From an uncultured Candidatus Melainabacteria bacterium (GTDB lineage: Bacteria > Cyanobacteriota > Vampirovibrionia > Gastranaerophilales > Gastranaerophilaceae): a stretch of 8,596 nt of DNA. Every line of letters starts with the position of its first letter. Within the stretch, counting starts at the first letter, position 1. The stretch is taken from assembly GCA_937895785.1 (NCBI GenBank), contig CALBKW010000114.1:1-8596 (forward strand), given 5' to 3'. The notes beneath the pieces were generated by a model. It was given only the letters and a program-made list of their open reading frames with translations. It made no database searches and had not been told where the DNA came from. A program made the translations under genes and the position numbers. Of this stretch, positions 1 through 6,411 are shown one piece after another.

Positions 1-2235
1 CCAAGTTTTCTTGTGTTCGCAAGCACCCCAAGTGTTATCGTGCATAATTGCATCTTTAACTTCAACTTTGCCAGTTTTAGGATCTTTAACCAATAATGGA
101 GCAACATCTGCAATGTATTGGGCGTGTCCACCGTGGTCGTTGTGGTAAACTGATGTTCCAGAAATACCAGAGTGTTTGCCTGTTTTAATCTTTTCAGCAG
201 TTGCTTCAACGCTTGTTTCTGCGTAGTAAGGTTTACCTGTCATTTGTTCTAAGATACGGATTTCTTGAGGTGTGCATAAACCTGAAGAACCTTCTTTGTT
301 AACCCAAACAGAACCTTTTTCTGCACCGATTTTCTTAGCAAGTTCATTTAATGGTTTTTCTAATTCTTTTTGTTTTGCTGCTGTTTCTTTTTTTACTTCT
401 GTGTACATTTTGTTGATGTTTTTTGCAACTTTGTCTAAGGCTGATTTTTCATTGTCAGTCATTTCATAAAGACCTTCCATGTTTAATTTTTCGCCTTTAA
501 CTTCCGCTTTTTCAACAACAGCCGCATATTTTGCAATTTTGTTGTATTTATCTTGCATACTTCTTAAGATTGGTTCAGATACAACTTTGCCTTCATCTTC
601 GTATTTTTTCATAACATCAGCTTTTGTTGCATCTTTGCCCAAACCATATTTTTTAACTTCTTTGTCGAAGTTTTCAGGAATATCAAGTTTTAAATCTTGA
701 GCAGTTCTGTAAGATGCTGCTGCTTCCCATAATGGTTTATAGTATTTTTTCATTTTAGCTTCAGGAGATTTTGGGATAATTTCCTTGTTCATAGCTTCTG
801 TTGTTTCTGTAGAAAGTTCATACATATTTTGAATGTTGTCCATTCTAGCATCAATGTCAGCTTGTTTTACGTTAGGATTTTCAGACTTAATAAAGTTAGC
901 CATTTTTTGACGTTTCATTGATGATTCTTCATAATCAAAGAAGTGTAAATCATCTGACTGAGAGCCTTTAACTTCACCCATTTTCAAGAAACGGTTAACA
1001 ACTTTAGTCATTTCTTCATCAGATTTTTCTGGCATTAAAGCTTTTAGTTCCGTTGTTAATGCTTTATTTGCTTTTACAACCGTTTGAGCATTGAAACGTG
1101 CGTTTTGTCTTTGTTCAACTGCTTCTTTTTCACGTTTTTCCATACCGTTTTTAGTAGCTTTAATAAAGTCTTCAGCTTTTTCCAAAGCTCTTAAATGGTT
1201 TTGGTGAGGTACTAATTTTGGATCGTCTAAATCTCTCATATAGTGACCATCGTGGAATGTGTCAAAATATTTCTTATCAAAAGCTGAGAAGTGAGTAGTT
1301 TGAACGTCACCTCTACCAGTGTTTCCTGCAATGTTCATCCATTGAAGTGCTGATGCATCAAGGATTCTGTAACCTTTGTCGTCTGCATAATCAAAATCTA
1401 CTTCTGTTTTGGGAACTGAAATTTTTGCATTTGTACCAAGTTTAGAAGGGTCATAAACCTTCATTTCAGGTTTATTGTTAAGTTCTTCCATAATCATAGT
1501 AACGTACTTGTCTTTGTATTCGTATGCCATAACTTTTCTTGATGTAGAAATAGCTGCACACATACCGTGGTGACGTTGGTCTGTAGTTTTGATGGTTGGT
1601 TTGTCTGATTCTGCAGTTTTTACAACCAAGTCATTCAACAATTCGCCTAGAACTTGAGGCTTTTTATCTTTCAATTGTGGGTTAATTTTGTATTCAGGAC
1701 TCATTAATTTGTTCAATTTTTCAAGACAAGATTTCTTTTCTTTTGTTGTAATTTCAGTTGAAATTACGAAGTAATCAAGATTTTTTGCAATGTTTTTAAC
1801 AGCATCAATTTTAGAGTCATTCATTGCTTGAGGCAAACCTTTTGTTTTCAAAAGGTTGTTTCTTAATGCCATAACATCTTTTTCATCTTTTGACATTTCT
1901 TTTTTGTCGATAAAAGTAGCTTTGAATTGTTCTTGAAGTTTTGCCTTGTTTGGAGAATCTGTATTTTCTAACGCTTTAGCTGTTGCATTTTGTAATTTAG
2001 CTTTCCATTCGTTGTTAGACTTTTTATCATCTAATTCAAAGCTTGTTCCGTATCTTAAACCTTGAGCTACGTTCATTAAGAACTTGATATTTTCTTCTGA
2101 TGAGTCTTCTGCTAAGTTGTTAATCGCGTTGTTAATGTTACGTTGATTATTTAGCGTAAGAGCATCGCCTTGTTGCTTTAATTGCTCAACAGTGTTTTTG
2201 TCTTGTCTTTTTCCTAAAAATGAAACTTGAAACAT
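1..2235 (-). CDS. Large hypothetical protein with dispersed papain-like cysteine peptidase signature (3' end outside window)
   Basis: This reading frame stays open for 745 codons from an ATG at 2235 to the window edge; the C-terminus is missing. The start is set by an AGGGGAA ribosome site (2241-2247) five bases upstream. I recognise no full-length family. Seen directly: Q220-R-H-H-G-M-C226-A-A-I-S resembles the papain/calpain active-site block (Gln six residues before the nucleophilic Cys, with G-x-C). Near the end, G703-H704-A-Q-Y-I resembles the catalytic His strand, and D733-N734-T-W-G resembles the NSWG/NPWG Asn block. H704 to N734 is 30 residues, slightly longer than in calpain or bleomycin hydrolase. 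Residues 230-690 form a long charged, Lys/Glu-rich, probably helical insert. There is no signal peptide or membrane segment, so a cytoplasmic location or an unusual export route is inferred. Codon choice favours C-ending forms (13 of 14 His are CAC), suggesting strong expression. Peptidase activity is a hypothesis; the coding call is firm. Confidence 0.85.
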   Translation of the reverse strand, partial: MFQVSFLGKRQDKNTVEQLKQQGDALTLNNQRNINNAINNLAEDSSEENIKFLMNVAQGLRYGTSFELDDKKSNNEWKAKLQNATAKALENTDSPNKAKLQEQFKATFIDKKEMSKDEKDVMALRNNLLKTKGLPQAMNDSKIDAVKNIAKNLDYFVISTEITTKEKKSCLEKLNKLMSPEYKINPQLKDKKPQVLGELLNDLVVKTAESDKPTIKTTDQRHHGMCAAISTSRKVMAYEYKDKYVTMIMEELNNKPEMKVYDPSKLGTNAKISVPKTEVDFDYADDKGYRILDASALQWMNIAGNTGRGDVQTTHFSAFDKKYFDTFHDGHYMRDLDDPKLVPHQNHLRALEKAEDFIKATKNGMEKREKEAVEQRQNARFNAQTVVKANKALTTELKALMPEKSDEEMTKVVNRFLKMGEVKGSQSDDLHFFDYEESSMKRQKMANFIKSENPNVKQADIDARMDNIQNMYELSTETTEAMNKEIIPKSPEAKMKKYYKPLWEAAASYRTAQDLKLDIPENFDKEVKKYGLGKDATKADVMKKYEDEGKVVSEPILRSMQDKYNKIAKYAAVVEKAEVKGEKLNMEGLYEMTDNEKSALDKVAKNINKMYTEVKKETAAKQKELEKPLNELAKKIGAEKGSVWVNKEGSSGLCTPQEIRILEQMTGKPYYAETSVEATAEKIKTGKHSGISGTSVYHNDHGGHAQYIADVAPLLVKDPKTGKVEVKDAIMHDNTWGACEHKKTW

Positions 2236-2275
2236 AAAAATTCCCCTAAATTTGTACCATTCTATTATTGCCTTC

Positions 2276-2304
2276 ATTTTACTACAATCTTCGTAATTTG
2301 TTAA
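2276..2304 (-). promoter_or_regulatory. Sigma-70-type promoter for the large papain-like gene
   Basis: Read on the minus strand, TTAACA (2299-2304) and TAAAAT (2276-2281) are separated by exactly 17 bases. Each hexamer matches the consensus at five of six positions. Transcription would begin near 2269, giving a leader of roughly 35 bases with the AGGGGAA ribosome site just before the ATG at 2235. The promoter lies downstream of the ferredoxin terminator, so the large gene appears to be an independent transcription unit. Confidence 0.7.
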
Positions 2305-2363
2305 GCATTTTTTGCCTCAAAAGTCCTTATGTTAACACTTTTTTACAAAAAATATTCAAATAA

Positions 2364-2398
2364 TAAGGCGGATTTTGAAGAACTCAAAATCCGCCTTA
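2364..2398 (-). terminator. Rho-independent terminator of the ferredoxin gene
   Basis: A perfect 15-bp inverted repeat, arms 2364-2378 and 2384-2398 (core AAGGCGGATTTTGA), encloses a five-base loop. It begins 20 bases after the ferredoxin stop codon. On the minus strand the hairpin is followed by a T-rich but interrupted run (TTATTTGAATATTTTTT). The GC-rich base of the stem contrasts with its AT-rich surroundings. It should end the deoB-ferredoxin transcript before the promoter of the next gene. No plus-strand gene ends here, so leftward function is the simpler reading. Confidence 0.8.
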
Positions 2399-2417
2399 AA
2401 AATATTTATTGAATCAA

Positions 2418-2594
2418 TTATTCAACAACAATAGCGCCAACTGGGCAAGATTCAGCAGCTTCTTTAACTGAATCTTCGTTAGCAGCAACTTCTGCTTCGT
2501 TAACTTTAGCCATGTCTTCTACTGTGAAAACTTTGTCACAAATTGATTCGCATGCGCCACATGCAATGCAGCTATCTTCAACTTTTACGTTCAT
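2418..2594 (-). CDS. Small [4Fe-4S] ferredoxin (58 aa)
   Basis: This small cytoplasmic electron carrier starts MNVKVEDSCIACGACESIC and ends with SCPVGAIVVE. C9, C12, C15 and C50 (in the C-x2-C-x2-C and S-C-P blocks) occupy the four cluster-ligand positions of single-cluster bacterial ferredoxins of the Desulfovibrio gigas type. C19 sits where those proteins have a Cys that forms a disulfide with a Cys eight residues before the last ligand. Here that partner position is S42, so the disulfide cannot form in the usual way. The centre is acidic and Ala/Glu-rich. The start is fixed by an AAGGAG ribosome site (2601-2606) at good spacing. It lies 59 bases downstream of deoB, and a strong terminator follows. 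The electron partner cannot be told from the context. Identification as a ferredoxin is secure. Confidence 0.96.
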   Translation of the reverse strand: MNVKVEDSCIACGACESICDKVFTVEDMAKVNEAEVAANEDSVKEAAESCPVGAIVVE

Positions 2595-2636
2595 ATTTTT
2601 CTCCTTTTTACTGTGTTATACCGTAATTCGATTTAC

Positions 2637-2665
2637 ATTATAAATCAAACAATTTAAAAAATCCA
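2637..2665 (-). promoter_or_regulatory. Candidate promoter for the ferredoxin gene
   Basis: A perfect minus-strand TATAAT lies at 2637-2642, in the 59-base gap between the deoB stop and the ferredoxin start. The -35 position 17 bases upstream (TGGATT, 2660-2665) matches the consensus poorly and falls inside the last deoB codons. A second, weaker -10-like TATAAC lies at 2615-2620. No terminator is visible between deoB and the ferredoxin gene, so read-through from deoB is also possible. Confidence 0.45.
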
Positions 2666-3829
2666 TTCTTTTACAAATTTAGATACAGAATCTAAACCTT
2701 CAAGTACGCCTAGGTCTTTTGGTTGTAATTTTTTGCTGTAAATAAGAATTGGAACATACTCACGAGTGTGGTCTGTGCCTGGAACTGTTGGATCACAACC
2801 GTGGTCTGCAGTGATGATTAAGTAATCATCTTCGCCCATTGCATCGATGAATTTTGGAATGTAAGTATCGATTTCTTCAATAGCTTTACCATAACCTGCA
2901 GCATCGTTTCTGTGACCGAATAACATATCTGTATCAACTAGGTTTGTGAAGATTAAAGATTTGTCAGCATTTGGAACATCTTTGTATGCGATTGATTTTA
3001 AATCAAGAGTGTTGTTGATTGCTTTTAAAGTCAAATCTAAGCCTTCTTTGTTTGAACCAGTGTGGATTGCGTGTGTTACACCTTGTTTGCAGAAGATATC
3101 TTCTATTTTACCAATAGCGATAACTGTTCCGTTTGCTTTTTCAACATCTGTAAGCATAGTGTCTTGGTCTGGAGCAAGAACGTAGTCACGTCTATCTTTA
3201 CCAATACGAGTAGGAACACCATCTACTAGGTGATAAGGTCTTGCAATTACACGAGAAACTGTTACGCCTAAATCGTCGAACATTTTTCTTGCAATTTTGC
3301 ACCAATCGTACAACGTTTCTAATGGAATCATATCTGTATCAACAGCGATTTGGAATACACTGTCTGCAGATGTGTAAACAATAGGGTATTTTGTTGCGTG
3401 GTGTTCGTCGTTGTAATCAACGATTACTTTTGTACCACTAGCTGCGCAGTTAGCTAAAACGCCACCGCAGTTTGTTCTTTTTACGAACTCGTCAATAATT
3501 TCTTGAGGGAAACCTGTTTGTGTAAATGTTTTAAAAGCTTCTTTTAAAACGATACCAGCCATTTCCCAGTGACCAGTTGTTGTATCTTTACCGTTTGATT
3601 TTTCTTTCATTGTGCCGTATTGACCAATTGGGTTAGCTTCTTTAGCAATACCTTCAAAGTCTTGAATGTTACCTAAACCTAATTTTGCTAAGTTAGGTAC
3701 ATTTAAACCGTGGTTGAATTTGCAAACATTTTTTAACGTATTACATTCAGGAATGTCGTTAAAATCTTTGCAATCAGGCATTGCACCGATACCCATTGAG
3801 TCGATAACTACTACAATTGCTCTTTTCAT
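2654..3829 (-). CDS. deoB: Phosphopentomutase (Mn-dependent, alkaline phosphatase superfamily)
   Basis: DeoB interconverts ribose-1-phosphate (or deoxyribose-1-phosphate) and the 5-phosphate, linking nucleoside breakdown to pentose phosphate metabolism in the cytoplasm. At 391 residues it is full length for the bacterial family. Visible blocks are V-V-I-D10-S-M-G-I-G-A (metal ligand), G-K-D-T-T-T85-G-H-W-E (T85 matches the Thr that carries the phosphate in characterised enzymes), D-T-D-M-L-F-G-H306-R-N-D (metal-binding block), T-A-D342-H343-G-C-D and G-T-D-H354-T-R-E. All metal-site residues appear intact. The ATG at 3829 has an AAAGGTG ribosome site (3838-3844) eight bases upstream. It is the first gene of the leftward block, with the ferredoxin gene following; no other nucleoside-catabolism gene is in view. 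His codons all appear to be CAC, as in the ferredoxin-side genes, consistent with good expression. Confidence 0.97.
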   Translation of the reverse strand: MKRAIVVVIDSMGIGAMPDCKDFNDIPECNTLKNVCKFNHGLNVPNLAKLGLGNIQDFEGIAKEANPIGQYGTMKEKSNGKDTTTGHWEMAGIVLKEAFKTFTQTGFPQEIIDEFVKRTNCGGVLANCAASGTKVIVDYNDEHHATKYPIVYTSADSVFQIAVDTDMIPLETLYDWCKIARKMFDDLGVTVSRVIARPYHLVDGVPTRIGKDRRDYVLAPDQDTMLTDVEKANGTVIAIGKIEDIFCKQGVTHAIHTGSNKEGLDLTLKAINNTLDLKSIAYKDVPNADKSLIFTNLVDTDMLFGHRNDAAGYGKAIEEIDTYIPKFIDAMGEDDYLIITADHGCDPTVPGTDHTREYVPILIYSKKLQPKDLGVLEGLDSVSKFVKEWIF

Positions 3830-3869
3830 GTTTTTAACACCTTTCTTTTAAATAAAAACTCCTGATTAA

Positions 3870-3899
3870 AATATACCATGAAAAAAAATTTTGTGTTAG
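3870..3899 (-). promoter_or_regulatory. Candidate promoter for deoB
   Basis: On the minus strand, CTAACA (3894-3899, four of six consensus) and TATATT (3870-3875) are 18 bases apart. The -10 is preceded by TGG, an extended -10 element, and a T-tract fills the spacer. Transcription would start near 3863, giving a leader of about 34 bases. It shares the 114-base divergent gap with the nusB promoter region. Confidence 0.5.
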
Positions 3900-3918
3900 C
3901 ATTAAATTAAGAGATAAA
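3891..3918 (+). promoter_or_regulatory. Possible weak promoter for the nusB operon
   Basis: TTGTGT (3891-3896) and GATAAA (3913-3918) are 16 bases apart on the plus strand, about 25 bases before the nusB ATG. Match to consensus is only partial. The region must contain a promoter because deoB runs the other way, but this exact placement is uncertain; it overlaps the -35 of the deoB promoter. Confidence 0.25.
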
Positions 3919-3943
3919 CACATAGGAAAAATTAGAGGTATAT

Positions 3944-4603
3944 ATGCAAGCACGTAGAGCAGCAAGAGAATTAGCATTAATTTTATTTTCACAATTTGAT
4001 AAAGTGATTTCAAAATATTCTACTGATGATTTTAACGAAATTTTATTAAAATCAGTTAGAATTTTAACAAATAATGCAAGCAACGATTTAAAACTTACAA
4101 TCGGACCATTAATTGATATGAAACAATATCTTGATGAGTATGAAGCAAATGATAAATCAAACTTGCAAAGACCATTAGAAGCAAAGGATTTACCAGTTCC
4201 TCTTCCAATGACTTCTGATATGAAGGACAAAATAGACGAGTTATTAGACATTGCTGAAAAAGCTTTGATGGCTTTGGAAATTGCTGAATTTACAACACTT
4301 GAAAACAAAACTGATGTTCAAGCATATACTGTAAAAATTGCTGAAGCATATAAGCAACACGCAGAAGAAGTTGATAATATTATAAAAGACCATGCAAAAG
4401 GCTGGGATTTCGATAGATTAGTTAAGGTAGACAAAGACATTTTAAGAATTGCTATTTCAGAATTGTTATTTGTAGAACAAGTACCTCACAAAGTTGTTGT
4501 TGATGAAGCTGTTGAATTAGCTAAGAAATATTCAACTGAAGACAGCTCAGCATTTGTAAATGGTTTGTTAGCAAAAGTTATTTTTGAAAACGGTATTAAA
4601 TAA
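3944..4603 (+). CDS. nusB: Transcription antitermination factor NusB (long, cyanobacterial-type)
   Basis: NusB binds boxA RNA together with NusE (ribosomal protein S10) and supports antitermination, especially of rRNA operons. The N-terminus M-Q-A-R-R-A-A-R-E-L-A-L is the RNA-binding helix. The C-terminal half (residues 150-215) holds the canonical NusB blocks: W-D-F-D-R-L, V-D-K-D-I-L-R-I-A-I-S-E-L-L, V-P-H-K-V-V-V-D-E-A-V-E-L-A-K-K-Y and S-S-A-F-V-N-G-L-L. At 219 residues it is about 80 longer than E. coli or Bacillus NusB. The extra length is a helical, acidic segment at about residues 20-110, and long NusBs of this sort are familiar in Cyanobacteria. The ATG at 3944 has an AGAGG site (3934-3938) five bases upstream. 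It heads the rightward block and shares one base with ftsY (TAATG). Confidence 0.95.
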   Translation: MQARRAARELALILFSQFDKVISKYSTDDFNEILLKSVRILTNNASNDLKLTIGPLIDMKQYLDEYEANDKSNLQRPLEAKDLPVPLPMTSDMKDKIDELLDIAEKALMALEIAEFTTLENKTDVQAYTVKIAEAYKQHAEEVDNIIKDHAKGWDFDRLVKVDKDILRIAISELLFVEQVPHKVVVDEAVELAKKYSTEDSSAFVNGLLAKVIFENGIK

Positions 4604-5517
4604 TGTTTGGATTTTTCTCTAATACATTTGATAACTTGAAAAATGCAGTATCAAAAACTGCAAAAACTCTTGTCGGAAATGTCGTAGATTCAGTTCAAGA
4701 CGAAAAAGAATTTTCTGATTTTGTGCTAGAAGATATGGAAGACTTGCTAATTAGCGCGGATTTAGGTGTTAGTTATGCAAGTGAATTGGTTGATAATTTA
4801 AGAAACCAAACAAAAATCAGACCGAGTGAAGTTAAAAATTATTTGAAAAATTCGTTTTTAGAAACATTATCAAAAACTGGTGATACAAAGTTAAACATAA
4901 CTGATGACGGCTTGAATATTCTGTTTATCACAGGTGTAAATGGAGTAGGTAAAACCACATTGATTGGTAAATTAGCATACCAATTTAAACAAGGTGGAAA
5001 AAAAGTTTTGGTTGCGGCTGCTGATACATTTAGAGCTGCAGCAGAAGAACAACTTGACATTTGGTCAAAACGTGCTGGTGCAGATATTGTTAGAAAAGAC
5101 AAAGGTGACCCAGCAGCAGTTGTTTATGAAGCTATAGAAAAGGCTAAAAACGAAAATTATGACATTCTTCTTGTTGATACAGCAGGAAGATTGCAAAACA
5201 AGTTTAATTTAATGGAAGAACTTTCAAAGATTAAATCTGTAATTGATAAAAAAGCTCCAGAAGCATTAAAGGAATGTATTTTAGTTCTTGATGCAAATAC
5301 AGGTCAAAATGGACTTCAACAAGCAAAAGTGTTTACTGAAGCTGTAAATCTTACATCAGTTGCGCTTACAAAACTTGACGGTTCTGCAAAGGGGGCAATA
5401 GTTTTAGCTATTGCAAAAGAATTGAAACTTCCTGTTAAATTAATCGGTGTTGGTGAAAAAATGGAAGACTTGAAAGAGTTTGTTCCAAATGATTTTATTA
5501 ATGCGTTGTTCTCATGA
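4603..5517 (+). CDS. ftsY: Signal recognition particle receptor FtsY
   Basis: FtsY is the membrane-associated GTPase that receives SRP-ribosome-nascent chain complexes and delivers them to the Sec translocon. The 304 residues comprise the NG core: N domain about 1-100, then G1 G-V-N-G-V-G-K-T (111-118), D-T-F-R-A-A-A (141-147), D-T-A-G-R (192-196), T-K-L-D-G-S-A-K-G-A (256-265) and G-V-G-E-K-M-E-D-L (282-290). The long acidic A domain of E. coli FtsY is absent. Instead the protein begins with a Phe-rich amphipathic helix (M-F-G-F-F-S-N-T-F), which probably serves as the lipid-binding element. T-K-L-D-G usually continues T-A-K-G-G; here it is S-A-K-G-A, a mild change. The start has no clear ribosome site and overlaps the nusB stop by one base, which suggests coupled translation. 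Its end overlaps the next gene by four bases. Confidence 0.97.
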   Translation: MFGFFSNTFDNLKNAVSKTAKTLVGNVVDSVQDEKEFSDFVLEDMEDLLISADLGVSYASELVDNLRNQTKIRPSEVKNYLKNSFLETLSKTGDTKLNITDDGLNILFITGVNGVGKTTLIGKLAYQFKQGGKKVLVAAADTFRAAAEEQLDIWSKRAGADIVRKDKGDPAAVVYEAIEKAKNENYDILLVDTAGRLQNKFNLMEELSKIKSVIDKKAPEALKECILVLDANTGQNGLQQAKVFTEAVNLTSVALTKLDGSAKGAIVLAIAKELKLPVKLIGVGEKMEDLKEFVPNDFINALFS

Positions 5518-6137
5518 AAATTTTAAAAGAAACAGTTTCAAAATTAGGTAATAAAGTTCAACTTTTAGGCAATGACAACCACAAAAATGTCCTTGTTATT
5601 GGTGTTTTTCACGGTGACGAACCACAAGGTGATTTTTTAATTAATGAATATCTAAAGAAAAATCAAAAGTCTGAATTGCTGTTTATTCCTTGCTTAAATC
5701 CAGACGGAATGAAGTTGAATACTCGTCAAAATTCAAACAATGTTGATTTGAATAGAAATTTTCCGACTGAAAATTGGATTGTAAACGAGGATAAGGCATA
5801 TTTTGGTGGAAACGAACCAGCAAGCGAAATTGAAACAAAATTTATGGTAGAAATTATTGAGGAGTATAAACCTAAGTTTATATTAACTCTTCACGCTCCA
5901 TATTGTGTTGTAAATTATGATGGAGATGCGGAAGAAATTGCAGAAAAGATTTCAAAAATTATAAACTATCCAGTAGAAGCAGATATTGGATATCCGACTC
6001 CAGGAAGTTTTGGTACATATTGCGGTGTTGAACGTAATATTCCGACAATAACTTTAGAACTAGATGAAAACATTGATGTAAAAAGATTGATTAATCCTGT
6101 TCACAAAATATTTGATTATATAAATTCCGTGTTATAA
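5514..6137 (+). CDS. M14-family zinc carboxypeptidase, MpaA-like
   Basis: This is a compact metallocarboxypeptidase. The zinc ligands are visible as H33-G-D-E36 and H127 (L-T-L-H-A-P-Y). R71 (T-R-Q-N) and N80-R81 in V-D-L-N-R-N-F-P are the substrate carboxylate-binding residues of the family, and E182 in I-T-L-E-L is the catalytic Glu. N-P-D-G (62-65) and G-S-F-G-T-Y (164-169) are further family blocks. At 207 residues it is short, near murein peptide amidase A (MpaA), which removes the terminal diaminopimelate from muropeptides. That substrate is inferred from resemblance only. No signal peptide is present, so it acts in the cytoplasm, which fits recycling of imported peptides rather than wall cutting. 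The ATG overlaps the ftsY stop (ATGA) and has no clear ribosome site, so translational coupling is likely. All catalytic residues appear intact. Confidence 0.88.
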   Translation: MKILKETVSKLGNKVQLLGNDNHKNVLVIGVFHGDEPQGDFLINEYLKKNQKSELLFIPCLNPDGMKLNTRQNSNNVDLNRNFPTENWIVNEDKAYFGGNEPASEIETKFMVEIIEEYKPKFILTLHAPYCVVNYDGDAEEIAEKISKIINYPVEADIGYPTPGSFGTYCGVERNIPTITLELDENIDVKRLINPVHKIFDYINSVL

Positions 6138-6138
6138 T
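6112..6138 (+). promoter_or_regulatory. Candidate internal promoter for the PC4-priA pair
   Basis: A perfect TATAAT (6133-6138) overlaps the stop codon of the M14 gene, with TTGATT (6112-6117, four of six) 15 bases upstream. The spacer is short, which weakens the call. Transcription would start near 6145, leaving about 27 bases before the PC4 ATG and its strong ribosome site. No terminator lies between the M14 gene and PC4, so read-through from the nusB promoter is also likely. Confidence 0.45.
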
Positions 6139-6171
6139 TTTTTCATAGGTACATAAATTAAGGAGATAAAA

Positions 6172-6411
6172 ATGGCAGAATCAAAATTAATCGCAACAGT
6201 TCCAAGAAGTGCAACTGAACAATTACAAATTGCAATTAACGAATATAAAGGTAAATCTTATTTAGATTTAAGAATCCACTATACAACAGACGATGGTCAA
6301 ACATGGTTACCAACTAAAAAAGGCGTAACTTGTTCACCAGAAAATTTAGAAACATTGCGTGATGCTATTGATGAAGCAATGAAAGAATTTATGACAGAGG
6401 CTGAAGAATAG
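6172..6411 (+). CDS. PC4-domain single-strand DNA-binding protein (79 aa)
   Basis: The small protein matches the PC4 (transcriptional coactivator p15) fold across most of its length. G-K-S-Y-L-D-L-R34-I-H-Y37 corresponds to the beta-strand core, W45-L-P-T-K-K-G51-V-T to the block seen as 'G-R-K-G-I-S-L' in eukaryotic PC4, and S-P-E-N-L-E-T-L-R-D-A-I to the C-terminal dimerisation helix. PC4 proteins form dimers that bind single-stranded or melted DNA through the sheet; eukaryotic, bacterial and phage members are known. The tail is acidic (E-A-E-E). A near-ideal ribosome site, TTAAGGAG (6158-6165), lies six bases before the ATG, the best in the window, suggesting abundant protein. Its TAG stop shares one base with the priA GTG. 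A role with PriA at melted DNA or forks is inferred from adjacency; transcription regulation is the alternative. Confidence 0.85.
   Translation: MAESKLIATVPRSATEQLQIAINEYKGKSYLDLRIHYTTDDGQTWLPTKKGVTCSPENLETLRDAIDEAMKEFMTEAEE

Noticed and set aside
1..296. C654 (in S-G-L-C-T-P) as nucleophile with H704, giving an NlpC/P60-like spacing of about 50 residues
   Set aside because: The context lacks the D-C-S-G block of NlpC/P60, while C226 has the matching Gln and Gly of papain-like enzymes. It is kept only as an alternative to test structurally.
272..700. Plus-strand open frames at 272-469 and 479-700
   Set aside because: They lie antisense inside the long minus-strand gene, are Phe/Ser-rich low-complexity translations, and have no ribosome sites.
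2330..2337. Eight-base palindrome TGTTAACA upstream of the large gene's promoter
   Set aside because: It is short, with no extended symmetry and no second copy nearby; expected by chance in AT-rich DNA.
2946..3851. Plus-strand open frames at 2946-3185 and 3666-3851
   Set aside because: They are antisense to the conserved deoB gene and resemble no known protein.
3907..4308. Minus-strand 133-codon frame over nusB
   Set aside because: It is the complement of the conserved nusB reading frame; Ser/Phe/Ile-rich translation typical of a shadow.
4839..5102. Minus-strand frame inside ftsY
   Set aside because: It overlaps the GTPase G1 region of ftsY and has no independent support.
6138..6171. Terminator between the M14 gene and PC4
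   Set aside because: There is a T run at 6138-6143 but no preceding GC-rich hairpin.
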